From: Agrobacterium leguminum
GTDB lineage: Bacteria; Pseudomonadota; Alphaproteobacteria; Rhizobiales; Rhizobiaceae
DNA: 64,000 nucleotides
NCBI RefSeq assembly: GCF_015704895.1
Contig: NZ_JADQWB010000008.1
Span: 1 to 64,000 of the forward strand
Direction: 5' to 3'
Shown here one piece after another: positions 34,566 to 43,896 of the stretch (within the stretch, counting starts at the first letter, position 1; every line of letters begins with the position of its first letter). The notes under the pieces were generated by a model. That model was given only the letters and a program-made list of their open reading frames with translations. It was not told where the DNA came from and searched no databases. A program made the position numbers and the translations under genes.

Positions 34566-34949
34566 GATATCCCCGATTGATCAGAGCCATTTCATGCTCA
34601 TTCACGCACCGAGCCGATCATGGTGCTTTCCATAACCTTAACGAACATGATTAAGAAAAGACTAAGAACGGTTATGCCGCGCAACGAAAAGCCCGCGACC
34701 GGGTCGTCGCGGGCTTCATGGATTAGAGATCGTACGTGGCTCGCTCCCCGTGCAGGGCACGACGTTGCCACTCGTTTCTTCTCCCCGCCGGGGAGAAGGT
34801 GGCCCGAAGGGTCGGATGAGGGGGCAACGTCAGCGAGAGACCGAGAGCTTGCCCCCTCATCCCGCTGCCGCGACCTTCTCCCCGGCGGCGAGAAGAAACA
34901 AGCGGCACCCTCTCAACCTCTCACAAACCTGACGAATAAAGGTCGCTCC
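34566..34949. other. Intergenic region with hairpin and palindromic repeat
   Basis: Contains a GCCCGCGAC/GTCGCGGGC hairpin at 34691-34714 preceded by AAAA but lacking a T run, and the long inverted repeat at 34774-34899. No gene is supported here. Confidence 0.7.
34774..34899. repeat. RIME-like long inverted repeat
   Basis: Two arms of about 50 bases (34774-34828 and 34848-34899) are near-perfect reverse complements, each with an internal CTCCCCGCCGGGGAG palindrome and a GATGAGGGGGCAA end. This composition is that of the intergenic mosaic elements common in Rhizobiaceae genomes. Confidence 0.85.
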
Positions 34950-36095
34950 TTAAAAGCAGTCCTCGAACAACTTCTTCGTATTCTCCAGCGTCATCGGCAC
35001 CGGATTACCGCCGCAGCTCGGATCCTTGATCGCCTCCGCCGCCAGTTCGTCGATGCGATCCGGCTTGATGCCCATGGCGGTCAGGTTTTCCGGCACGCCG
35101 AGTTCCCTGCGAAGCTCCAGCACATAATTATAGAAGCCGTCGAAACCGCCGGAGATACCGAGATAGGCGGCCGCGCGGGCAATCTTGTCTTCGATGGCGG
35201 GGCGATTGAAGCGCAGCACCGCCGGCATAACGACGGCATTGGTCATGCCGTGATGGGTGTTGTAGACCGCGCCGATCGGATGCGAGAGCGAGTGAATGGC
35301 GCCGAGACCCTTCTGGAAGGCAACCGCCCCCATCGCCGCCGCCGCCATCATATTGGTGCGCGCCTCGATATCCGTGCCATCCTTATAGGCGCGCGGCAGG
35401 AATTCCTTGACGAGACGTAAGCCCTCCAACGCCACGCCGGCGCTCATCGGGTGATAGAAGGGCGACGAATAGGCCTCGAGGCAATGGGCAAAGGCATCCA
35501 TGCCCGTGCCCGCCGTGATGACCTTCGGCATGCCGACCGTCAGTTCCGGATCGCAGATGACGACGCCGGGCAAGAGCTTCGGATGGAAGATGATCTTCTT
35601 CACATGGGTCTGCGAATTGGTGATGACGCTGGCGCGGCCGACTTCCGAACCGGTGCCCGCCGTCGTCGGCACGGCGACGATGGGCGCGATCTTGGCGGCA
35701 TCCGCCCGTGTCCACCAGTCGCCGATATCCTCGAAATCCCAGACCGGGCGCGTCTGCCCGGCCATGAAGGCGATGGTCTTGCCGAGATCAAGGCCAGAGC
35801 CGCCGCCGAAGGCCACGACACCGTCATGGCCGCCATCGCGATAGGCTTTCACACCGGCTTCCATGTTGATTTCGTTGGGGTTCGGATCGACCTCGGCGAA
35901 GATCGCCCGGCCGAGACCCGCCTCTTCCAGCACATCGAGCGCATGCGCGGTGATCGCCATATTGGCAAGGCCACGATCCGTCACGAGCAGCGGCTTCTTG
36001 ATGCCGAGCGTCTTGCAGGCTTCCGCCAGTTCCTTGATCCGGCCACGGCCAAGCTTGACGGCGGTGGGATAGCTCCAGTTGGCGACGATATTCAT
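34950..36095 (-). CDS. Iron-containing alcohol dehydrogenase
   Basis: Group III NAD(P)-dependent alcohol dehydrogenase, 381 residues. The cofactor motif GGGSGLDLGK and the metal-binding residues in GTGMDAFAHCLEAY (Asp, His) and IHSLSHPIGAVYNTHHG (His, His) are intact. It is the last gene of the minus-strand operon and its start overlaps the aldehyde dehydrogenase stop by four bases. In the proposed pathway it would oxidise the hydroxyl of a gamma-glutamylated amino alcohol to an aldehyde. Confidence 0.93.
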   Translation of the reverse strand: MNIVANWSYPTAVKLGRGRIKELAEACKTLGIKKPLLVTDRGLANMAITAHALDVLEEAGLGRAIFAEVDPNPNEINMEAGVKAYRDGGHDGVVAFGGGSGLDLGKTIAFMAGQTRPVWDFEDIGDWWTRADAAKIAPIVAVPTTAGTGSEVGRASVITNSQTHVKKIIFHPKLLPGVVICDPELTVGMPKVITAGTGMDAFAHCLEAYSSPFYHPMSAGVALEGLRLVKEFLPRAYKDGTDIEARTNMMAAAAMGAVAFQKGLGAIHSLSHPIGAVYNTHHGMTNAVVMPAVLRFNRPAIEDKIARAAAYLGISGGFDGFYNYVLELRRELGVPENLTAMGIKPDRIDELAAEAIKDPSCGGNPVPMTLENTKKLFEDCF

Positions 36096-37480
36096 TTCGT
36101 GACTTTCTTCAGATGGTAGGATTTCGGGCGGGTCAGGTTCTGGAACCCGAGAACGGAGAGCGAGCCGCCACGACCGGTTTCCTTCACGCCGGTCCAGCAA
36201 AGGGCGGGGTCGAGATAATCGGCACGGTTCATGAACACGGTTCCGGTCTCGATTTCGCGGCCGATCCTCGCAGCTCGTGTCGCATCCTGCGTCCAGAGCG
36301 AAGCGGTGAGGCCGTATTTGCTGTCATTCATCAGCGCGATGGCTTCATCGTCGTTCTTGACCTTCATGATGCCGACGGCCGGGCCGAAGGTTTCTTCGGT
36401 CATGAATTCCATCGAATGATCGACATTGACGAGGATCTGCGGTGCGACATAAGCACTCTCGCCGTCATCGGCCGGGAAAAGCTTCTGATCGACCAGCGCC
36501 TTGGCGCCCTTGGCAACCGCATCGGCGACCTGCGCGCGCACCACCTTTGCGAAGCGCTTGTTGGCCATCGGCCCGAGCGTCGTTTCCTGCTCCAGCGGAT
36601 TGCCGAGCTTGTAGTTGGACACCCACGCCACGGACTTCTCGACAAAAGCGTCATAGAGGTTTTCATTGACGTAGATGCGCTCGATGCCGCAGCAGCATTG
36701 CCCGGAATTATAGGTCGCGCCATCCATCAGCGTATCGACGGCGGCGTCGAGATCGGCATCCTCCATCACGTAGCCAGGATCCTTGCCGCCGAGTTCAAGC
36801 CCGAGGCCGGTGAAGGTGCCAGCCGCGGCGCGCTCGATGGCGCGACCGCCTTCCACCGAACCGGTGAAATTGACGAAATTGAACAGGCCCTCGGAAATCA
36901 GTGCCGAGGTCGTGCCATGGTCGAGGAAAACATTGATGAAGACATCGTCAGGCACACCGGCCTCGACGAAAGCCCGCACCATGCGCTCGCCCACCAGCAG
37001 CGTCTGCGCCGCATGTTTGATGACCACCGTATTGCCGGCCATCAAAGCGGGCGCGACAGTGTTGATCGCCGTCATGTAGGGATAGTTCCACGGCGCGATG
37101 ACGAAGACCACGCCATGCGCCTCGCGCTCGATGCGGCGTTCGAAATTGCCGCTTTCCTCGATGACGAGCGGCGCCAGCGCATCGGCGGCGATGGAGGCGA
37201 CATAGTTGGAGCGCTCGTTGAAGCCTTTGAACTCGCCGCCGTAACGCACCGGACGGCCCATCATGTGCGCCAGTTCCGGCACCACCTCCGCCACCATTTC
37301 ATTGAGGCGGGCGACGCCCTTCAGCACCAGCTGAACGCGGTCCTCAAGCGGACGCCGCGCCCAGTCCTTTTGCGCCTTGCGCGCTTTCGAAACGGCGGCG
37401 CGCGCCGCCTCCAGCGACATCGCCTCCCGCTCGGCATAAACCGAGCCGTCGATGGGCGAGATATTCTGGATCATGGTCAT
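36092..37480 (-). CDS. Aldehyde dehydrogenase family protein
   Basis: NAD(P)-dependent aldehyde dehydrogenase, 462 residues. Catalytic Glu is in LELGGKDPGYV and catalytic Cys in YNSGQCCCGIER, where three consecutive cysteines occur; WNYPYMTAIN marks the cofactor site. It is shorter than the usual 480-500 residues at the N-terminus but all catalytic parts are present. It is coupled to the iron alcohol dehydrogenase (four-base overlap) and follows the ligase gene by 18 bases. In context it would oxidise a gamma-glutamyl aminoaldehyde to the acid. Confidence 0.94.
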   Translation of the reverse strand: MTMIQNISPIDGSVYAEREAMSLEAARAAVSKARKAQKDWARRPLEDRVQLVLKGVARLNEMVAEVVPELAHMMGRPVRYGGEFKGFNERSNYVASIAADALAPLVIEESGNFERRIEREAHGVVFVIAPWNYPYMTAINTVAPALMAGNTVVIKHAAQTLLVGERMVRAFVEAGVPDDVFINVFLDHGTTSALISEGLFNFVNFTGSVEGGRAIERAAAGTFTGLGLELGGKDPGYVMEDADLDAAVDTLMDGATYNSGQCCCGIERIYVNENLYDAFVEKSVAWVSNYKLGNPLEQETTLGPMANKRFAKVVRAQVADAVAKGAKALVDQKLFPADDGESAYVAPQILVNVDHSMEFMTEETFGPAVGIMKVKNDDEAIALMNDSKYGLTASLWTQDATRAARIGREIETGTVFMNRADYLDPALCWTGVKETGRGGSLSVLGFQNLTRPKSYHLKKVTK

Positions 37481-37498
37481 GATATTTTCCCGTAATGA

Positions 37499-38866
37499 TT
37501 AGGCTCGTTCGAAACCGCGCGCCACTTCCCAGTCGGTCACGCGGCGGTCGTATTCTTCCTGCTCCCATCGTCCGGCATGGACATAGTGATCGATCACATC
37601 GTCGCCAAAGGCGTTGCGCAGCATTTTCGATCCATCCAGAAAGGCCGTGGCGTCACGCAGGGTCTTGGGTATCTCGCGCACGTCCTTGCCGCCATAGGCA
37701 TCGCCGACAAAAGCGGGCTCAAGTTCGAGTTTATTTTCGATGCCGTCAATGCCCGCCGCAAGCAAAGCCGCCATGGCGAGATAGGGATTGAGGTCCGAGC
37801 CGCCGACGCGGCATTCGATGCGGATACCCTTGGTGCCTTCGCCGCAGAGACGATATCCGGCCGTGCGGTTGTCTAGGCTCCAGATCGCCTTGGTCGGCGC
37901 AAAGGTGCCAGCCATGAACCGCTTGTAGGAATTGATATAGGGCGCGAGGAAATAGGTGATCTCGCTGGCATGGGCGAGAAGCCCGGCAACATAATGCCGC
38001 ATCAGTTCCGACATGCCGTGTTTGGCGTCCTTGTCGAGGAAAGCAGGCGTCTTGCCGTCGGCGCTCCACAGCGACTGGTGAATATGCGAGGAACTGCCGG
38101 CGGCGTTGTAATTCCACTTGGCGAGGAACGTCACCGCTTTGCCCTTGGACCAGGCGATCTCCTTGGTGGCGTTCTTGATGATGGCGTGCCGGTCGGCCAT
38201 GGTCAGCGCATCGGCATAACGCACGTTGATTTCCGCCTGACCTGCGGATGCTTCGCCCTTGGAGTTTTCGACCGGAATGCCGGCGCCCTGCAGGCCCTTG
38301 CGCAGCGCCCGCATGACATCCTCTTCCTTGGTCGTCTGGAAGATATGGTAATCCTCATTGTAGCCACTGGCGAGGTTCAACCCCTTGTAGCCGTTGGCGC
38401 GCGCCGCATCGAAAGTCTGGTCGAACAGGAAAAATTCCAGTTCGGTCGCCATATAGGCCTTCAGCCCCATGGCCTCCAGCCGCGCCACCTGCTTTTTCAG
38501 GAGCGCCCGCGGCGAATGCGGCACTTCTTCATGGGTGTGATGATCGAGCACATCGCACAACACCAGCGCCGTGCCTTCCAGCCACGGCACACGCCGCAGC
38601 GTCGAAAGATCGGGCTTCAACACATAGTCGCCATAGCCCTTTTCCCAACTGGAGGATTTGTAGCCGGGAACGGTTTCCATCTCCATGTCGGTGGCAAGCA
38701 CATAGTTGCAGCTATGGGTTTCCTCAAAGGCACTTTCAACGAAAAATTCCGCCTGAAACCGTTTGCCCATCAGACGCCCCTGCATGTCGACAAGGCAGGC
38801 CAGAACCGTGTCGATGCGCCCCTCGGCGACATCCATTTTAAGCGCGTCGAATGTGTAGCTCGTCAT
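37499..38866 (-). CDS. Glutamine synthetase family gamma-glutamylamide ligase (PuuA/IpuC/GlnA4-like)
   Basis: ATP-dependent ligase of 455 residues with the glutamine-synthetase catalytic domain: EASAGQAEINVRY, the GSSSHIHQSLW metal/nucleotide motif and the RIECRVGGSDLNPYLA block. The adenylylation site of housekeeping GlnA (NLYDLPPEE-type) is absent, and the operon supplies a permease and two dehydrogenases, so it most likely glutamylates an imported amine in place of ammonia. Relatives are PuuA (putrescine), IpuC (isopropylamine/alaninol) and Streptomyces GlnA4 (ethanolamine). ATG 38866 is chosen; upstream coding is not needed. Confidence 0.88.
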   Translation of the reverse strand: MTSYTFDALKMDVAEGRIDTVLACLVDMQGRLMGKRFQAEFFVESAFEETHSCNYVLATDMEMETVPGYKSSSWEKGYGDYVLKPDLSTLRRVPWLEGTALVLCDVLDHHTHEEVPHSPRALLKKQVARLEAMGLKAYMATELEFFLFDQTFDAARANGYKGLNLASGYNEDYHIFQTTKEEDVMRALRKGLQGAGIPVENSKGEASAGQAEINVRYADALTMADRHAIIKNATKEIAWSKGKAVTFLAKWNYNAAGSSSHIHQSLWSADGKTPAFLDKDAKHGMSELMRHYVAGLLAHASEITYFLAPYINSYKRFMAGTFAPTKAIWSLDNRTAGYRLCGEGTKGIRIECRVGGSDLNPYLAMAALLAAGIDGIENKLELEPAFVGDAYGGKDVREIPKTLRDATAFLDGSKMLRNAFGDDVIDHYVHAGRWEQEEYDRRVTDWEVARGFERA

Positions 38867-38930
38867 TTTGTCCGTTCCCTTTATTGTCGTGGCCGGGCGG
38901 CCGGGATGCGGCCGCCCGTTTGTTTGAACA

Positions 38931-40445
38931 TCAGGCCTTTGCAGCCGCTGCGGCAACCGCAGCCTGCTTGTGCTCCAGCGCGAATTCCTCTTCCGGCGAC
39001 AGGATGAGGCGGTGGCGTCCGACAAAGGCGAAGTAGGCAATCGCCACGGCAAACCAGACCGCCACCCAGAGCACGCCCTTGGTGAAGTTCGGATCCTGGA
39101 TCTGGTAAAGCAATGTCACGATGGCGATGATGACCGTCAGCACCGCGCCCGGAATGCCGAAGGGCGAGCGGAACGGCCGCTCGATATGCGGCAGGTTCTT
39201 TCGGAGCAGGATGAAGGAAATCGCCTGCATGATGTAGGAGAACATCGCACCGAAGACGGCCATGTTCAAAAGCACGCTGCCGATGATGCTGCCGCCCTGT
39301 TCCGCACCCAGCGCGAACCAGATGACGAGCATGACCGCCAAGCCGACAATCGCGCCGGTGATGTTGGCAACGTATGGCGTGCGGTACTTGGAATGGGTGA
39401 TCGACAGCACGGTCGGGAAGTAACCCGCACGCGACAGCGAATAGATCTGCCGGCCCTGCGCGTAGAGGATCGTATGGAAGCTGGCGATCAGGCCGGTAAG
39501 CGCGACGAGACCCAGCACCACCACGCCGCCATCGCCATAGATCGCCTTGAAACCATCCAGCAGCGGCTCAAGCGAGGAGCTGAGATGGAAGGCGCCGACG
39601 CCCGGCAGGGATGGGTTGAGCAATACGATCATGAAGGCCGAAACCATCAGCGTCACCATGCCGAGGATGATGCCCTTCGGCATGTCACGCTTGGGATCGA
39701 CTGATTCTTCCGCCGCCAGCGGCAGTTGCTCGATGGCGAGGAACAGCCAGACCGCGAAAGGCAGCGTGGCGAGAACGCCCGAGAACCCGAAGGGGAAGAA
39801 GGAACCGCCGCCCTCCGGCAGCTCCACCGCCTTGCCGTCAGGGCCGACACCGATATTGAGCGCGAAACGCGAAAAATCGATGTTGGGAATGGCGCTGATC
39901 CAGAAGAACACCAGAACGGCAAGCGAAATCAGCGTGATAACCAGCGTCACCTTGAAGGAAAGCTCAAGCCCGAAGACATTGAGCGCAAGGAATATCGCAT
40001 AAAACGCTATCCACACGAAGGGTGAATAGGCGGGATCGAGTCCGAGAATGGAGTTCACATAGGCCGTGATGAAGGTGACGACGACCGCCGGCGTCAGCAC
40101 ATATTCCACATTCTCGCAAAGCCCGGTGATGAAGCCGCCCCATGGCCCCATGGCCGTGCGGGCAAAGGAATAGGCCGCACCGGTATGCGGCAAGGCCGGG
40201 CTCATTTCCGCAATCGAAAATGTCAGCCCGAGATACATGATGGCGATGATGATGCCCGCCACCAGCATGCCGCCCCAGCCGCCGGTGGAAAAGCCGAAAT
40301 TCCATCCGGAAAAATGCCCGGAAATGACCGCGCCGACGCCGAGCGACCAGAGCGACCACACGCCCGCATAACGGGATAGTCCGCGTTTTTCGAAATAGGA
40401 TGCATCAGCCTTCTTGTAGCTGACGCCTGACGATGAACTGTCCAT
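38931..40445 (-). CDS. APC family permease, ethanolamine-permease-like
   Basis: Amino acid/polyamine/organocation transporter of 504 residues, about 12 membrane helices. The N-terminus (KKADASYFEKRGLSRYAGVW) and the first helix region with SGHFSGWNFGFSTGGWGG match my memory of the ethanolamine permease subfamily. The start ATG 40445 has a CAGGAGAG ribosome site. Gene order places it between the amidohydrolase-like gene and the ligase, so it supplies the ligase substrate. A 213-base gap upstream without a clear terminator may hold an internal promoter. Confidence 0.85.
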   Translation of the reverse strand: MDSSSSGVSYKKADASYFEKRGLSRYAGVWSLWSLGVGAVISGHFSGWNFGFSTGGWGGMLVAGIIIAIMYLGLTFSIAEMSPALPHTGAAYSFARTAMGPWGGFITGLCENVEYVLTPAVVVTFITAYVNSILGLDPAYSPFVWIAFYAIFLALNVFGLELSFKVTLVITLISLAVLVFFWISAIPNIDFSRFALNIGVGPDGKAVELPEGGGSFFPFGFSGVLATLPFAVWLFLAIEQLPLAAEESVDPKRDMPKGIILGMVTLMVSAFMIVLLNPSLPGVGAFHLSSSLEPLLDGFKAIYGDGGVVVLGLVALTGLIASFHTILYAQGRQIYSLSRAGYFPTVLSITHSKYRTPYVANITGAIVGLAVMLVIWFALGAEQGGSIIGSVLLNMAVFGAMFSYIMQAISFILLRKNLPHIERPFRSPFGIPGAVLTVIIAIVTLLYQIQDPNFTKGVLWVAVWFAVAIAYFAFVGRHRLILSPEEEFALEHKQAAVAAAAAKA

Positions 40446-40658
40446 GCCCTTCTCTCCTGAATAAGAAAAAAACAAGCCAGTCAGCCGTTATTGGCCGATT
40501 GTGCCCCAGTTTTCAGCACCTGCGGAAGGTTTCCGCGTTGTGCCGCACGCACTTGCTGTTCCCTTGCCGCCTCATGCCTTTCCGGCTTTCCTTGAATGTC
40601 GGCAGTCTCATCTGGCAGCCGACCCCGGTGTTTTCACCATCGGCCGGCCATAGCTCCC

Positions 40659-41432
40659 TCACTCATCGATCGATGAGAGCGCCTTCCCCATAAGCTCGTA
40701 AAGAAAACCGGCGATTGCCGCCTGCTCTCCTTCATTGGTGATGAGATCGTTGCGGATCTCGATCATGACATTCAAAAGCCCGTCCGGCAGCGCATGCAGC
40801 CGCAGCGTATGCGTCACGCCGTCTTCCGGGCCATAGGGATCGTTGCGATTGACCGTGAGCGAGGCACCTTCGGCGCCCGCCAGCATCGCATCCGCGAGGC
40901 GGCTGTCGGTATCGTGCAGGATGCCGATCTCAACCTTTCGGAACCGGCCGTGATAAACCGGCGTGAAACTGTGGATGGTCACCACCACCACGTTACGGCC
41001 ATCCGCCTGCCGCGCGGCGATGATCTCGCTCACCCGGTCATGAAACGGCACATAAAGTGCTGAGGTGCGGGCGAACCGCTCCGCTTCGCTGAGATCGAAA
41101 TTGCCGGGAATATCGTAAATCTCGCTTTTCACCGGCATGGCGGAAGGCGATTCGGGCGGCCGGTTGCAATCATAGACGAGACGCGAAAACCGCTGATAGA
41201 CGAGCGTGGCGTCAAGCTTTTCCGAAAGCAGCCGGGCAACGGCCAGAGCGCCCGGATCCCAGGCCGCATGGCTCGAAAGCACCTCCGGCGAAAGACCCAA
41301 TGTGCCGAATTTCTGCGGAATGGTGGCGGAGGCATGTTCGCAGACGAGAAGGACATCGCCCTTCGCCGCAGCATTCTCGATGCCGACGGCCTGCCCTTCC
41401 GCTTCTGTGAAAAACCGTGACCGCACCGTCAT
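40659..41432 (-). CDS. N-formylglutamate amidohydrolase family protein
   Basis: Predicted metallohydrolase of 257 residues, PF05013 family. Landmarks are LLVCEHASATIP, SHAAWDPGALAVARLL, RFSRLVYDCNRPP and VVVTIHSFTPVYHG. Family members cleave N-acylated glutamate. It is the first gene of the operon and starts 175 bases from the divergent RpiR gene. In the proposed pathway it would release glutamate from the gamma-glutamylated product, though this would be an unusual bond for the family. Confidence 0.88.
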   Translation of the reverse strand: MTVRSRFFTEAEGQAVGIENAAAKGDVLLVCEHASATIPQKFGTLGLSPEVLSSHAAWDPGALAVARLLSEKLDATLVYQRFSRLVYDCNRPPESPSAMPVKSEIYDIPGNFDLSEAERFARTSALYVPFHDRVSEIIAARQADGRNVVVVTIHSFTPVYHGRFRKVEIGILHDTDSRLADAMLAGAEGASLTVNRNDPYGPEDGVTHTLRLHALPDGLLNVMIEIRNDLITNEGEQAAIAGFLYELMGKALSSIDE

Positions 41433-41508
41433 GCACGAACCCCGCCCGGAAACCCCGTCGCTCCGTCAACGCCGAAAAGAATTCTTCACATTATTGCGAG
41501 TGTCAAAT

Positions 41509-41525
41509 GGAATTTTGAAATTTTC
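41509..41525. promoter_or_regulatory. Candidate RpiR operator
   Basis: GGAATTTTGAAATTTTC contains the palindromic GAAA-T-TTTC core often seen in RpiR-family sites. It lies in the 175-base divergent region, 83 bases from the RpiR start and 77 from the operon's first gene. Confidence 0.45.
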
Positions 41526-41607
41526 TCTTCATTTTCCCATTGACTCGATAGCTGGCACAGATGTTTATTTTAGCCATGCACCGGCAGAAGACCGGAAGGG
41601 GAAAAAT

Positions 41608-42486
41608 TTGCGCAGCACGACGGCGACCGTGTCGGATGTCATCCATGCCCATTACGACGCACTGACCCGTTCGGAAAAACGGCTGGCGGAGAGCCTGCTC
41701 GGCAACTACCCCGTCTCCGGCCTCGGCAGCATCACGACCATTGCGGAAAATGCCGGCGTTTCGACGCCGACGGTGGCGCGCATGGTGCAGAAGCTCGGCT
41801 ACAAGGGCTATCCGGAATTTCAGGCGCATCTGCACCAGGAACTGGAAGCGACGATCTCCGGCCCCATCGCCAAACATGACCGCTGGGCAACCAACGCGCC
41901 CGGCCTGCACATTCTCAATCGCTTCGCCGACGCCATCACCGGCAATCTGCGCGATACGCTGAGCGATCTCGACACCGCCGTCTTCGACAATGCCGCGGCA
42001 CTCCTTTCCGACCGCAAGCGCAGCATCTATTTCGTCGGCGGACGCATCACCGGCGCGATTGCCGAATATTTCTTCACACATATGCAGGTGATCCGGCCGA
42101 AGACGACGCTGATGTCGTCGAATTCCAGCGCCTGGCCGCAATATATGCTGAACATGAGCGCCGGCGACATACTGGTTATCTTCGATATCCGCCGTTACGA
42201 GCACGACATGACGACGCTGGCCGAAGTGGCCAAGGCAAACGGCGTGCAGATCATTCTCTTCACCGATCAATGGACATCGCCGGTGGCGCGCCACGCGCTG
42301 CACACTTTCCGCGTCAGGATCGAAGCTCCCTCGGCATGGGATTCCTCGGTCGTCACGCTGTTCGTGGTCGAAGCGCTGATCGAAGCGGTGCAGAACGGCA
42401 CCTGGGATGAAACCAGGGAACGCATGAATGCACTGGAAGGCCTGTTCGAACAGACGCGGCTGTTCCGCAGGCCGGACAGAACATGA
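41608..42486 (+). CDS. RpiR/MurR family transcriptional regulator
   Basis: Regulator of 292 residues: N-terminal HTH_6 domain (about 1-78, SEKRLAESLLGNYPVSG, NAGVSTPTVARMVQKLGYKGYPEFQ) and a C-terminal SIS domain (about 120-255, with SIYFVGGRITGAIAEYFF and DILVIFDIRRYEHDM), which usually binds phosphosugars or related ligands. The TTG at 41608 is preferred because GGAAGGGG lies just upstream; the frame is open much further but antisense to the amidohydrolase gene. It is divergent from the glutamylation operon and upstream of an ABC operon on its own strand, and may control both. Confidence 0.9.
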   Translation: MRSTTATVSDVIHAHYDALTRSEKRLAESLLGNYPVSGLGSITTIAENAGVSTPTVARMVQKLGYKGYPEFQAHLHQELEATISGPIAKHDRWATNAPGLHILNRFADAITGNLRDTLSDLDTAVFDNAAALLSDRKRSIYFVGGRITGAIAEYFFTHMQVIRPKTTLMSSNSSAWPQYMLNMSAGDILVIFDIRRYEHDMTTLAEVAKANGVQIILFTDQWTSPVARHALHTFRVRIEAPSAWDSSVVTLFVVEALIEAVQNGTWDETRERMNALEGLFEQTRLFRRPDRT

Positions 42487-42777
42487 AACTATATAGCCGG
42501 GCAACTTGCTTGACGCGGATGCCGCACGCTGATTGGATACCTGTCATCGCTACCAGCACGATAAAACAGGATAAGAAACCAAGCTGGGGAACGTATCTGG
42601 CCACCACGGATCATGAGGGGAATCTCCCGCAATTGCAGGCAAAAAGCCGGGTGATGGCGGAAAACGGGCGTAAAGTGACGGAATCCGGATAAATAAATTG
42701 CAATCCAGCCGTCACATTAGCTTCATCGAGAATCCGTATCAGCGTCCGCAATATGAGAACACGAAGAGGAGAAAAAA
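42487..42777. other. Intergenic region before the ABC operon
   Basis: 291 bases. Presumed promoter region of the ABC operon. A short open frame at 42483-42692 has no ribosome site of note and unlikely composition. No terminator for the RpiR gene was recognised. Confidence 0.45.
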
Positions 42778-43884
42778 GTGATCTCTCACTGCCGCCGACT
42801 GCTCGCTACGACCACTGCACTGGTCATCGCCTCCACCGCAATTGCCGCCGCTGAACCGAGCGCCGAGCTGATCGCCGCCGCCAAGAAGGAAGGCATGCTG
42901 ACCACCGTCGCGCTGCCGCACGACTGGTGCGGTTACGGCGACGTGATTGCCGCCTTCAAGGCGAAATATCCGGAAATCACCGTCAACGAACTGAACCCCG
43001 ACGCCGGCTCCGCCGACGAAGTCGAAGCGGTAAAGGCCAACAAGGACAATAAGGGTCCGCAGGCGCCTGACGTCGTCGACGTCGGCCTCGCTTTCGGCCC
43101 GCAGATGAAGGCCGAAGGCCTGCTGCAGCCCTACAAGGTCTCCACCTGGGACGAAATTCCCGACAACGTCAAGGATCCGGAAGGTTACTGGTACGGCGAC
43201 TATTACGGCGTGATGTCCTTCTTCGTGAACAAGGACCTCGTCAACAACGCACCGAAGGACTGGGCCGACCTGCTGAAGCCGGAATATTCCGGTCAGGTGG
43301 CGCTCGCGGGCGATCCGCGCGCTTCCAACCAGGCCATCCTCGGCGTTCTCGCCGCCGGTCTTGCCACTGGCGCGAAGTCCGGCAAGGAAGCCGGTGAAGC
43401 TGGCCTGAAATATTTCGCCGATCTCAACAAGGCTGGCAACTTCCTGCCGGTTATCGGCAAGGCCGGCACGCTGGCGCAGGGCGCGACCCCGATCATCGTC
43501 GCCTGGGACTATAACGCCCTTTCCTGGAAGAAGACGCTGAACGACAACCCGCCGACGGAAGTCATCGTTCCTGAGAAGGGCGTTCTGGCCGGCGTTTACG
43601 TTCAGGGCATTTCCGCTTACGCTCCGCATCCGAACGCTGCCAAGCTGTGGATGGAACACCTCTACTCCGACGACGGTCAGCTCGGCTGGCTGAAGGGCTA
43701 TTGCCACCCGATCCGCTTCAACGCCATGGTCAAGGCCGGCAAGGTTCCGCAGGAACTGATCGACAGCCTGCCGCCGGCAGCAGCCTATGAAAAGGCGATC
43801 TTCCCGACGCTCGAGGAAGTCGACGCCAACAAGGCTGCCGTCACCGGTGGCTGGGACAGCGTCGTCGGCGCGAATGTGAAGTAA
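42778..43884 (+). CDS. ABC transporter, extracellular substrate-binding protein (Fe/polyamine/phosphonate-like family)
   Basis: Periplasmic binding protein of 368 residues with a signal peptide at 1-24. It belongs to the large group 1 solute-binding family (DVVDVGLAFGPQMKAEGLL, WYGDYYGVMSFFVNKDLV, APHPNAAKLWMEHLYSDDGQ), which includes iron(III), thiamine, polyamine and 2-aminoethylphosphonate binders. No residues identify the ligand with confidence. The start is GTG with an AGGAGAAAAAA ribosome site. A strong hairpin terminator lies just downstream, before the permease genes, which would give more binding protein than permease. Confidence 0.9.
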   Translation: MISHCRRLLATTTALVIASTAIAAAEPSAELIAAAKKEGMLTTVALPHDWCGYGDVIAAFKAKYPEITVNELNPDAGSADEVEAVKANKDNKGPQAPDVVDVGLAFGPQMKAEGLLQPYKVSTWDEIPDNVKDPEGYWYGDYYGVMSFFVNKDLVNNAPKDWADLLKPEYSGQVALAGDPRASNQAILGVLAAGLATGAKSGKEAGEAGLKYFADLNKAGNFLPVIGKAGTLAQGATPIIVAWDYNALSWKKTLNDNPPTEVIVPEKGVLAGVYVQGISAYAPHPNAAKLWMEHLYSDDGQLGWLKGYCHPIRFNAMVKAGKVPQELIDSLPPAAAYEKAIFPTLEEVDANKAAVTGGWDSVVGANVK

Positions 43885-43896
43885 ACTGTTGAAAAT

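Noticed and set aside
36113..37495. 460-codon open frame antisense to the aldehyde dehydrogenase
   Set aside because: Lies wholly over a gene with intact catalytic motifs; no family resemblance.
42711..42730. Weak Pho-box-like sequence before the ABC binding-protein gene
   Set aside because: Both half-sites match poorly (about 5 and 4 of 7 positions) and the importer has no clear link to phosphate.
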